Shown here piece after piece: positions 10,621 through 21,600 of a stretch of DNA of 64,000 nucleotides. Numbering within the stretch: position 1 is the first letter of the stretch; each line of letters begins with the position of its first letter. The stretch is from Hyalella azteca (lineage: Eukaryota; Arthropoda; Malacostraca; Amphipoda; Hyalellidae), in contig NW_025947733.1 of the NCBI RefSeq assembly GCF_000764305.2, positions 1 to 64,000 of the forward strand. Direction: 5' to 3'. The notes below the pieces were generated by a model. It made no database searches and was not told the DNA's origin. It saw only the letters and a program-made list of their open reading frames with translations. The translations under genes were made by a program, and so were the position numbers.

Positions 10621-11299
10621 ATGGGCGGCCTGGTGGTGCACGGCAGGTTCTAGTATGCGAGGCCGGAGGAAGACAAAGCCGAGTGGTTCACGGCTGATTT
10701 GTGTATGTCCGGAGAGATCCAAAGCGTTTGATTCAGGGCTTATTGGTGTACAAAATTGGTGGTGTACGCCGCTGCACGGCTGCCGGCTGCACTCCCCCGG
10801 AAGTCACATTCAATCCACGGACTGGGTGTGAATGTCGATGGCACTGGCAGGCTCCAATCCATGCTGTATGCAAGGCCAGAGGGGAGGAGGACAAAGACGA
10901 GTTGTGCATGGCTGATTGATGGATGTCTCAGGCAAGACAAAACGTTGCAGGGACTTTGGCTTGGTAAGGGAGTGGATCATTCATCATTGGAATGAGGGAA
11001 TGCCCATTTGCCTTTGCCCGGGTCCCCGGGACAGTGGCCGGGACCGGGAGTCAAACAACCTGCCTCTGTTGCCTGTCAGGCAGCTCAGGCTGTCAGGCCG
11101 TGTCAGCACATAGAAATTATTCTAGCCACAGCCCATATAACTTATTTCATGGACATGCCTCATATGTCTAATATCCCATTTGTACCTTCTCAGTCTTCTT
11201 TTGATTTTTGTTTTTTTTACTGTATATGGTTATAATGGAGATAGTATACTACTTACATGCCCAATGCCCATCACCCATCTTTACTAGATTCTACCATGA
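10621..11299. other. GC-richer stretch, no gene identified
   Basis: Several overlapping open frames exist on both strands but none shows recognisable protein character. The sequence has a transposon-like mosaic look with GGCCGGAGGAAGACAAAG-type repeated motifs near 10660 and 10870. Confidence 0.4.
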
Positions 11300-11506
11300 C
11301 CACTATGCAGAGGGTGGATGCAGCATCGCCAATATATGGATTTTTAAGCCCAAAGCGTCGCCGGCCATTTTAAAGATGCATCATTACTCAGCGTAAATGG
11401 CTTTTCATTAAAAATTACCCGGCGACACATCTTTAAAATGGCCGGCGACGCTTTGGGCTTAAAAATCCATATATTGCCGATGCTGCATCCACCCTCTGCA
11501 TAGTGG
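11300..11506. mobile_element. Palindromic MITE: 79-bp arms, one mismatch, 49-bp spacer
   Basis: The left arm 11300-11378 starts CCACTATGCAGAGGGTGGAT. The right arm 11428-11506 is its reverse complement with one mismatch (CATCGCC versus CATCGGC). The spacer (11379-11427) contains GTAAATGGCTTTTCATTA. The same terminus occurs at 4891, and a degenerate relative at about 48165-48250. It is a foldback-type non-autonomous element with no coding capacity. Confidence 0.85.
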
Positions 11507-11765
11507 CATCGTAATCCATCCAACGTACCAGAAACCTTACTTTTTTTCTAAATAGTTGGCTGAAGACTGTGAAATATATTAAATGCAAGAATTTCAATCT
11601 AAATGTGTCGGCAAGATCTTCTGAAGGCAAAAATTTTGCCGATAATGCGTCGCCGTAGGTCTTTAAATCTTGGTTCACTCTCTGCACAGTGGTACCATGA
11701 GTACTGAGTAGTACCATCTATGTAGAACATCAGGCAGAATTTTCTAAAAATTGCCAGTAAAAATA

Positions 11766-12025
11766 GGATAAATGCGGTATATTCCAACATCGTGGGTAAT
11801 TCCAACACCTCTCTAGTTTTTCCTTTATATTAAGCTTTGTCTTAGTTCCACGCATTCATTGATGGTTGAAATAGTGACGTCATACCTTTTCGCGCCGAAC
11901 TATTGCCAAAACACTAGTTTTGGGCCATCTGGGGGGAAAGGCGGGAAAATGTTGAGATTCAAAGAGAGACAGTGCATGACACCCAGTGAGATCATCGAAA
12001 AATGTGTCAAAGTTGATACTTGATA
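11766..12025 (+). mobile_element. Partial copy of the TA-flanked GGGTAAACG element
   Basis: Begins TAGGATAAATGCGGTATATT and continues ATTCCAACATCGTGGGTAAT, CCTTTATATTAAGCTTTG and GAGATCATCGAAAAATGTGT. This matches the left third of the element at 12159-13074. The right end is missing, and a second short partial repeat of the same part follows at about 12025-12120. Confidence 0.75.
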
Positions 12026-12158
12026 GTATCAACTTTGTTTTAGTTCCATGCGTTCGTTGATGGTTGAAATAGTGACGTCATACATTTGCGCGTCAAACTA
12101 CTGCCAAAACACTAGGTCTGCATCCTGATCCATCCAACGCAGTATGGAATTCTGTATA

Positions 12159-13074
12159 GGGTAAACGCGGTATATTCCAACATCGTGGGTAATTCCGTCA
12201 CCTCTCCAGCTTTTCCTTTATATTAAGCTTTGTTTTAGTTCCATGCATTTGTTGATGGTTGAAATGGTGACGTCATACATTTATGCGTCAAAATACTACC
12301 AAAACACTAGGTCTTGGCCATCTAGTGGGAAAATATTGAGATCCAAAGAGAGACAATGCATGCCACCTGGTGAGATCATCAAAAAATGTGTCAAATTTGA
12401 CAGTTGATCTTGCTCTACCAAATAGTGAATAACTGTTTTTATAGAAAGAATATTATCGTTTGAGACTTTTAAATACGTCTGTGAATATATTAGGAATCCT
12501 TTAAGTATACTTGTATTTGCTGATTTCAAATCGTAAATAAATTAATAGATGATTAAGTTGAGAAATGGATTTAGACACATGAAAACTAATTCTGACACAA
12601 CTTGAATTGGACACACACAGATCGTTCCAAGCTTTGTACAAAAATTGAAATTTGCTTAATTAAAAGCCTAATAGCTGTTAATTAAAACGTAATTAAGTAG
12701 TGTTTAATATTCTTTAGTGTTCTAATTCAAAGCCGTGTTGTATCCCAATACCGCTCACACAGCGAACGGAATTCGAACACGTGGATGTCGGCATTATGTA
12801 TCAGTTAAATTTGAAGCGCTGACGCAATATGACTCACCACGTGTTGAATATTGCCACACACAGTGACGGAATATAGGGATTTGGTAGGTTTCCATTCTAA
12901 AGGCATTTTAATAAATATGGCAACATTTTGTGACGTTTCATCGTTGCTGACGCGTAGTGAAGTGTTTTGAGAGTCACGTGAAGGCAACAGAACTTACGTA
13001 ACGCATACGGTTTTTTTTATAGTTTTTCATTTTTCGATGCGTTCTTAATGTGTCGGAATATACCGCGTTTACCC
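12159..13074 (+). mobile_element. Full-length non-autonomous DNA element, TIR GGGTAAACGCGG, TA target site
   Basis: The left end GGGTAAACGCGGTATATTCC and right end GGAATATACCGCGTTTACCC are near-perfect terminal inverted repeats. Each is flanked by TA (12157-12158 and 13075-13076), as expected of a Tc1/mariner-type TA duplication. The 916-bp interior has no transposase-like frame. Related copies lie at 11766, 15001, 15793, 16743 and, reversed, 34372. It is a MITE-like family that has expanded locally. Confidence 0.8.
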
Positions 13075-13084
13075 TAGGTAATAT

Positions 13085-13760
13085 ATTATCATGTTAACAA
13101 AAGAAGATGTATCGAAAAATTTACCACCTTACACTTTCCACCGAAGTGACAATTGATACTCTTACACTGAGCTCGTCAGAAACTGCGAACACCCGGACAG
13201 CTGCACTTCCTTTAACTCGCTTGCGTGTGGTTCGAAAACCGATAAAAGTTGGCGACTCTTCCCTCCAATATACACTAGTCGTGTATCCGTATCGCCAAAT
13301 TTTGTAATGAATACGTATAAAAATAAAAATTACTTAAACTTTTGCAGAAAATTCTCACGATTTCACCAATACCAACAAAGTTCTCGAATCCACACGGAAT
13401 GACGGGATAAACTTCTAATCTTTCACGGCGTATGGCAACATAGTGTTGACTGTTGACATTAGACAAGACGGTGTCAGACACCTTGTTTTGGTCTTGTAAA
13501 GTTCAATTTCATAATAAATAGATTTGATCCACATTTCACAGTGACATTTAAATGATAGAAAATTGTTTCAAAATTTAAATACCAATTGATATGCTTCTAA
13601 ATACAAATTTATTCATGTTTTCGCCCTAAAATGTTGAATTTGTCTTAATAACTTCACTTCACTTCAAATCCTGCATGATTTTGTCTCCCATGGCAAGTTT
13701 TTGAACATCTTGTGTCTTTTAGAAAATGTCGGTTGTTTATAAGCAGTGATTATTTTATTT
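13085..13760. repeat. Dispersed repeat, copy 1 (second copy 46897-47570)
   Basis: It shares AGTGACAATTGATA, GTCAGAAACTGC, TTTCACAATTTCACC-type sequence, ATAAATAGATTTGATCCACA and GAAAATTGTTTCAAAAT with 46897-47570 in the same order. There is no coding capacity. It directly follows the TA-flanked element. Confidence 0.65.
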
Positions 13761-15000
13761 TAATGAACCAAAGAAAGTTTAGTCATTGAAATGACAAAAT
13801 CATTAAATTTAAAATAATAAGTTATATGAGTGAGATCATCAATTATCAAAGAAGCTGTAAGAAAAAAATCATTGGTTTTGATGTAAAAGAATGTTTTTAA
13901 TTTAAAAGAAATGCAATACTTGATTTTCAGAAATACGATGCAAAAATTAATGATCCATATTAGAATTCAACAGATGCCACTCATTCAGAATTAAATTGAA
14001 AAAGTTGGTACCTATTCGAAATTTATGATTTTACAGATTGCTTAATTGAACGCAGTGCAGAAATTCAAGCTCACCTATGGGTATGAATTTAAGTCTCATG
14101 ACTGGAGATCTCAAAATTTATTGTACTACCACGTATGTTTGATACATAAGCATTTTTTCCTTTTGATGGAGAGTTTATTTAGGTTCTATTGACTGTAATA
14201 GGTAGAACGATGCGACATATTTGCGGCCATCCAACGATCGGTTGACAGCTTTAACTCTTGATACCACTGTACAAATATTGCGGTGGACACATCTTCCACA
14301 AGTTTCAATGCAAAGATTCTTATCTAAAGGATAATAAATCGATTCGTAGTTGTTTACTCGAATTACTCCCACCTATAGATATAAATGAACATTATTTAAT
14401 TTATTTTAAATGTTTTTCATGAATTTGCATTAAAATATTTATTTTGAAATCAACCATGTCAAAATAACGAAATAATTGTTATAGTTTTAGGCTTCCGAAA
14501 ATATTTCAAACCTCTATCAGAAATATCATAATTAATCATTCTCTTGCATTGAGTATATTAACATTATGAACCGAGCCGCCGCTGCCGCGATCATCATTTG
14601 TTTTGCAGGGGCGGGAGTGCCTGCTTTTGTTGTTCTATTTAGTCTTGCTCCCATGAATTGCGTGTTTAGTGTGTGCATCATGGAAAAGTCTGCTTGACAG
14701 CGTAGTCACGGTAGCTGTAATTACTTTATTAAGTTTACTTCTTTGCAGTCATATTAAGAGACAAATTTGTAACGAACCAATACTTTGTATAATTTTAATT
14801 GTTGAGTGAAAGCTGTGCCTGCAGCCTTGCTGGCACACAACATTTCCAAGTGAATAACCTTATAGAAACTTAGCATACCCATACGTGTTTTAAGCCTATA
14901 AGAAGTTCATTTTTTGCCTCAAATAATGTTGTATCGAAAAACTGGTGTAGGTGTATCGGGAATAATATATGAACTGTCAATATTAGAATTCCATCCTGGT
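13761..15000. other. Intergenic, nothing identified apart from an old repeat
   Basis: 13855-13975 is an inverted match to 8300-8425. The rest (14000-15000) is AT-rich with no recognisable gene or element. Confidence 0.45.
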
Positions 15001-15790
15001 CTGGGCCATCTAGCAGGAAAATGTTGAGATCCAGAGAGAGACAGTGCATGCCACCCTATGAGATCATTGAAAAATGTGTCAAAGTTGACAGTTGACCTTG
15101 CTCTACCAAATAGTGATAAACTGTGTATAAAGAATATTATGGTTTGAGAATTTTAAATACATCTGTGAATATATTAGGAATCTATTATCTATCTATATTA
15201 GGAGTATACTTGCATTTGCTGATTTCAAGTGGTAAATAAATTAATAGATGATTAAGTTGAAAAACAGATTTAGACACATAAAAACTAATTCTGACACAAC
15301 TTGAATTGGACACACACAGCTCATTCCAAGCTGTGTGCAAAAATTAAAATTTTCTTAATTAAAAAGCTTAATAACTGTTAATTAAAAACCTAATTAAGTA
15401 GTGCTCAATATTCAATAGTGTTCTAATTCAAAGCCGCGTCGTATTCCAATACAGCTCACACAGCGATCGTAATTCGAACACGTGGATGTCGGAATTACGT
15501 ATTAGTACAATTTGAAGTGCGGTCAGAATACGTCTCACCACGTGCCGAATATAGTCACACACAGTGTCGGAATATAGGGATTTGGTAGGTTTGCATTCTA
15601 AAGGCTTTTAAATAAATATGGCAATATTTTGTGATGTTTCATTGTTGCTGGTGCGTAGTGCGGTGTTTTGAGAGTCGCGTAAAGCAAACAGAACTCTAGT
15701 ACCGGTAACGCATACCGGTACGGTTATTTTTTTATAGTTTTTCATTTCTTGATGCGTCCTTAATGTGTTGGAATATACCGCGTTTACCCT
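15001..15790 (+). mobile_element. TA-flanked element copy, left end truncated
   Basis: Starts inside the family at GGGCCATCTAGCAGGAAAAT and runs to the standard right end ATATACCGCGTTTACCCTA. It diverges from the 12159 copy by many substitutions and a few small insertions (for example an extra ACCGGTA near 15700). Confidence 0.75.
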
Positions 15791-16470
15791 AGTTGACCTT
15801 GCTCTACCAAATAGTGATAAACTATTTGTGTAGAAAAAATATTATGGTTTGAGACTTTTAAATACGTCTGTGAATATACTAGGAATCCTTTAAGTATACC
15901 GTACTTGTATATGCTGATTTCAAGTGGTAAATAAATTAATAGATGATTAAGTTAAGAAACAGATTTAGACACATAAAAACTAATTCCGACAACTTGAATT
16001 GGACACACACAGCTCGTTCCAAGCTGTGTGCAAAAATTAAATTTTCTTAATTAAAAGATTAATAGCTGTTAATTAAAAGCCTAATTAAGTAGTGTTCAAT
16101 ATTCAATAGTGTTCTAATTCAAAACCGTGTCATATTCCAATGCAGCTCACACAGCAATCGGAATTCGAACACAATGATGTCAGAATTACGTATTAGTAGA
16201 GTTTGAAGCGCGGCCGGAATTTGTCTCACAACATGCCGAATTTAGTCACACACAGCGTCGGAATATAGGGATTTGGTAGGTTTGCATTCTAAAGGCTTTT
16301 AAATAAATATGGCAACACTTTGTGACGTTTCATTGTTGCTGGAGCATAGTGCAGTGTTTTGAGAGTCACGTAAAGCAAACAGAACTCGAGTAACGCATAT
16401 GGTTATTTTATATAGTTTTTCATTTCTCGATGCGTCCTTAATGTGTCGGAATATACCGCGTTTACCCTAC
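15791..16470 (+). mobile_element. TA-flanked element copy, truncated, abutting the previous copy
   Basis: Immediately after the preceding right end, sequence resumes at GTTGACCTTGCTCTACCAAA, an internal family position, and runs to a second right end ATACCGCGTTTACCCTA. A copy joined internally to another copy's terminus suggests unequal recombination within the family. Confidence 0.7.
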
Positions 16471-16742
16471 AGTTTAGTGCCAAACTGAAAAATTTCACAG
16501 AAGCCACCTACTTAGCCTATTGCCACAAATAAGGTAAAATTCATGTGCTCATGGTTAATTTCATTGGTTAGGTAGGACTGTGACAGTGTGACTCATGACC
16601 TAGTTGACTAATTCCTTTAATGAAAACCAGTAAGCAATTACACATTTTTGCAGGCAATTTTCAAAAATCGCTTGCAAACTGAATTTTTAAATGGAATTTT
16701 TGTGAGATTATATCTGCAGTCTGCCAAATATTACAGATTAGG

Positions 16743-17789
16743 GTAAACGGTAAATGCAAGTATGCAACAACGGCACCATATTCCGACTCCAACACTGTGG
16801 GTAATTCCAACACTGCTCAACATTTTCCTTTATATTAAGCTTGGTCTTAGTTCTATGCATGCGTAGATGGTTGAAATAGTGATGTCATACTATTGCATGC
16901 CATATTTCCGCAAAACACTAGGTCTAGCGGGGAAATGTTAAGATCCGCAGAGCAATAGTCCAAGCCAATTTGTGAGAACATCAAAAACGAGTATGAAAGT
17001 TGATAGTTGACCTTACTTTACTAAATTCTGATAAACTGTTTGTGTAGAAAGAATATTATGGTTTGAGACTTTTAAATAAGTCTGTGAATATATTAGGAAT
17101 CCTCTAAGTATACTTGTATTTGCTGATTTTATGTGGTAAATAAATAAATAGATGATTGATTTAAGAGACGGTTTTAGACACATAAAAACTAATTCTGACA
17201 CGGTGTTGGAATTACAACACAGCTGTGACACAGGGTGTTGTATTCTGACACAGCTCATGCAAGGTGTTGGAATTCCAACACAGGGTGTCGGAATTCCAAC
17301 ACAGGGTTTCGGAATTAGGAATTACGATTTTGAAACGCTGTCGTTATTAGTCTCACAATATGCCGCATTTAGTCACACACAGTTTTGGAATTTTGCGATT
17401 TTGTAGATTTGAATTTTAAAGGCTTTTAAATAAATATGGCAACAGTTTGTGATGTTTCATCATTGCTGATGCGCATAGTGACAAACCAGAGATTTTTAGA
17501 ATCAGTTCATTAATAATTTTTGCATTTACTCAAGATTTAAACAAATTTCTTATGCATGATAAGTCTGGTATTCATGATACTTTACTGGTCTACGAATACT
17601 ATGACTCACAAATGAACTTGATAGAGAATCTAAAAACGTCTCTGCTTTGCTACTATGCTGGTGCATAGTGTGGTGTTTTGAGAGTGACGTAAACTAATCA
17701 GAACTCAAGTTGCGCATACGGTGATCTATTTATAGCCATTTATTTCTTGCTATGTCCTTAAGGTGTTGGAATATGGTGTGTTTACCCTA
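16743..17789 (+). mobile_element. Diverged full-length TA-flanked element with a nested MITE
   Basis: Left end TAGGGTAAACGGTAAATGCA, right end GGTGTGTTTACCCTA. The interior follows the family order, with a local minisatellite of GGTGTTGGAATTCCAACACA-type units near 17200-17310. It is interrupted at 17474-17657 by a different MITE. Confidence 0.7.
17474..17657. mobile_element. hAT-like MITE nested in the TA-flanked element
   Basis: Ends are CATAGTGACAAACCAGAGA and TCTCTGCTTTGCTACTATG, inverted repeats of about 19 bp. Removing it restores the host family reading through GTTGCTGATGCG...TAGTGTGGTGTTTTGAG. The flanking octamers CTGATGCG and CTGGTGCA agree at 6 of 8 positions, consistent with an aged 8-bp target duplication. 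Confidence 0.7.
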
Positions 17790-18607
17790 GTTTGATGGTT
17801 GATTTTCAAAAACTGCTAGTAAAAATTGGCTCAATTGACTAGTGTGTTTCTGGCATTTTTGGGCAAATGCATGTCCATCTCCAGACTGTGATTGAATGTG
17901 TGCCAGCTTTTCCAATATGCTATCATTGCTATGTGCACTGGTTAATTTAATATACTCTAGAATTCCACACTGCGAGTGAGTGAGTGAGTATATATAGTGT
18001 TGGGGGTCAGCCCAAATGTTGGGGCTCAGCCCCTCTAAAGGTCGTTGGTCTGGCCGGTATAGTACCAGCACAGGGAACAGAGTAAAAACAAACTCAGGAG
18101 ATCAAGCAGAGAAAGAACCAGGCAAAAACATATTGAATAGAATCAGTGGTACATGAAGGTGAAATGTGACGGAAGATGGGAACAGTGAAGATGGGACAGC
18201 CCAGGGCTATGAGTGATGGGGTGAACCTAGCATGAGAACATAAATAACCAGCAGCCCAAACTGGTTGAACAGGAAAGAATAAACAAGGATAACTAGCAAA
18301 TGATCAAAACTGGGCCTGGATAATAATGAGTGAACTACGTAAATCTAATCAAATATACACAAGAGAAGATTGTAGTCTTGAAAATTGGTCTTGAGTTCAA
18401 GCTTGGCTTTATCAATCAATCCTCAGGCCAGGGTCTAACAATAGTATAAACAACAATATAGGATATAAAACAACGTTGTGTGGATTAATGTGATTCCATT
18501 TCAAGTTAATATGTCTATTCATTTGTTGCTTGTGTTGTTCATGTAATTTATGCAACCATGAGTGAAGAATTTATTACTTTTCAGACTGATTAGAATGTAC
18601 TAGTCAT
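17790..18607. other. Region upstream of EIF2B5, promoter not resolved
   Basis: Contains a GAGT simple run (17975-17990) and GGGGTCAGCCCAAATGTTGGGGCTCAGCCCC-type GC-rich symmetry at 18003-18033. No TATA box or clear core promoter could be assigned. An untranslated first exon cannot be excluded. Confidence 0.4.
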
Positions 18608-21600
18608 ATGCTGACAATGTCAAATTTTAACTCAGATTTTCAAAGGAAAGAAATTTTGCAAGCTGTAATTTATGGGGATGACTTCACCCACCAGTTTGAT
18701 CCTTCATCTGGGAAGGTTCATAAGGTGAGTTATGAACTATGACTATCTGCTTGTCAAAGCCAAGATTACACTGCCTACTGCATGTTTGAAATAACTTTTG
18801 AAAGCTGAATATATATATAGTACACCATATACCTATCTAGCAAATATGTATTCATATATACTCATTTCAATGAATGGAGCAATGGTTTTTTTTTTTGCTC
18901 TTAATGGGCATCTTTATACTTATTCATATTTCTATAAAATGGCTAAACAAAATTTATCTTCCTTATCTATACGTATATATCTGATTAAATTCATAATATG
19001 GTAATCTTGATATCTAATTTAGTGAAAAATTCACAAAATATCATGACGATTTTTTGCTTCAAAAACATCAATGAATGACAAATTTTCTTCTAGGTTCTTT
19101 CTAATAATTGGAGAAAGCATTTTTGGAAGCATTAAATAATTCAACACATGTTGTTATTCTGCTGGAAAATAAGGACATAGGCTCTGAAAATCCTTGGGAT
19201 GATGCACTACCTAATGTCTTTAAATTAGTTCTTGAATTGTGTGTATAGTGTCCGTGGGTAATTATCTTGAATTTATTGAGCAAAATATGGTAATAGTTAT
19301 TTTTTTAATAATCTTGTGGTTATGTTAGAATTAGAGAGCATCAACAGAACTAAGAAAAGCTATGGTGCTGATTCTTGAGGTTCACTCTATAACCAATTAC
19401 ACTCTCACTTTTATCTAACCAGCTGCTTCTGCCTTTGGTGAACACTCCATTGGTGGACTACAGCCTTGACTGGCTACATCACAATGGTGTTGAAGAGGTT
19501 ATCATTTATTGCAAAGATGGACCTGCTTCTGATGAAATCAAAAGACATTGCAAGTAAGTTTATTTGTTTAACAATTCCAATCCAATCTTGATTCCCTTCC
19601 TTCAATAATTAGAAAGCAAATTTCATATAAAATATTTTTCAGTAATAGGTGATTAGGTGTTGGATACAAATGGTGTTTTGTGTTTTTTTTCCATATTAAA
19701 AGGGAAAAGCCTGCAATAAATTATCAATATTCATCCAGAGATGCAAGTTAAATCATTTTCATTAAATGATGATCATTACTGCACTTTCCTGGCATATTTC
19801 TTTGAAGGGACAATGAGGTTATCCACAAAAAAGTGGCTTCTTCTCAACCTTGTACTAGTTTAATATTATTTTGCTATGGTAATTTCATGATGTACTTTTT
19901 TATGGTGCAGATCAGTGATAGAGAGGCGCAATTGGAAAAGCATGTCTGTTCGAGTCTTTTCATCCGCTGACGTCCGATCCTTGGGAGCTGCAGTTCGAGA
20001 TTTGTATGCCAAGAACATCATACTTGGAGACTTCCTTCTTCTCAAAGGAGACACTTTATCCAATTTGAATATTCGCAAGCTTATGGATGCTCACAAGTGA
20101 GTTTTTCTGACCCTGCTTCAGCAGTGCAAAAAATAAACTTGCCCATGGCCATTGGGGATGGTTGAAAATATTTTTGATGCATTCTCACTGTCAGAGTTTG
20201 TCAAGTGTTTTAATTAGATTTGCATATATATGTATAACTTACATCAATATCATAATTCATTTATAAATGGTGAACAGTGCATTTCAAATGTTGTAAAATT
20301 GAGTTTTTTTTTCTGCAGAGCACACAAAACATTAGACAACAAGGCTGTAATGACCTGTATCTTCATGCCTGCTGAACGGCCATGGAACCAGAGCTCATCT
20401 GAGACTATAAGATGCAGCACAACAGCTCCTCAGAGCTTCAGCTCACTCAGAGTATCCACAGTCGCCACTCTGGACGGAAAAATTCTTGCCTATCAACGAC
20501 ATCGGCGAGGCACTGGCCTCTCCTTCCCATCTGTGAGTGCTCTGAAACATTTCTTCATAATTATTCTAGTTGAAATCAAAATTAATTCCCAAAAACTGAA
20601 AACAAACCATATTACCACGCTTTTCTTAGCTCGCTTTCGTGTCTGTCTGTGATGATCAAATCTTGCAATCGATATTTCACCAACTTTCCCGCTAGCTAGC
20701 GCTCTGAAACTCTTAGGGAAGCTCAGCTACCGATAACAATACAATAATCAATGATTTGTTGCACGTTTCCAGGCGTATATATTACCGAACCTTTCTTTAT
20801 TACAGCCACGCACCCAGATAAATACGGGAACAACAATGTATCCCCTCGAATACAATTTTCTACAGAACTTTGAAAAGAATTTTCTTTTGTGCATATGCGT
20901 GGCCATATTGCTGATATAATTCGAAATAGTGGTTGAATTCAAAATTGAAATTAAGGCATGCCTAAATGAAGATGCGCCCCACGTTTTTCGTTTTAGATGT
21001 AAAATATTTTAACTGAAATACAAAAGACCAAGAGAATGAAAGCAAACAGAGATCAGCAGCTGCCGAAAAATTATTTTCTACTTTTGAGTCCACATGAAAA
21101 ACGTGGTCTTTAAAAATTTTTTTTATACATTTTATTTTAATACTAAAAACCTGCACCAACAGTGACTCGGTTGATATTAACTGATGATGAACTGATATTT
21201 AGGGTATGGTGAATCGTTCATCATACTGATGTTACGCTTGTGAACTGATATTACAGTATGGCTATTTGATGTTTGCTAGTGAGTGTGTCGGTATTACAGT
21301 ACTTGGCGTTCGAGTTGCCGCGCGCCCTGGTGTCTGCACAACTCGGGGACCCTTGCATGAGCGTGTGCAGCGTTGAGTTGCTTGGTCTCTTCGCTGACAA
21401 CTTTGACTGCATGACGAGTGACAGCCTCGTCAAAGGGCTGCTGCAGCCTGACGACCTCAACGATTGCGCCGTGTATCAGCACATTCCCAAGCACGGTTAT
21501 GCTGCCAACATCACAACTTTTAAGGACTATGAGAAAGTCAGGTTTGTAGATGGTAAAATCTTCAGCTAAATGCCAACAGCACCAACGCATCTTCTCACGT

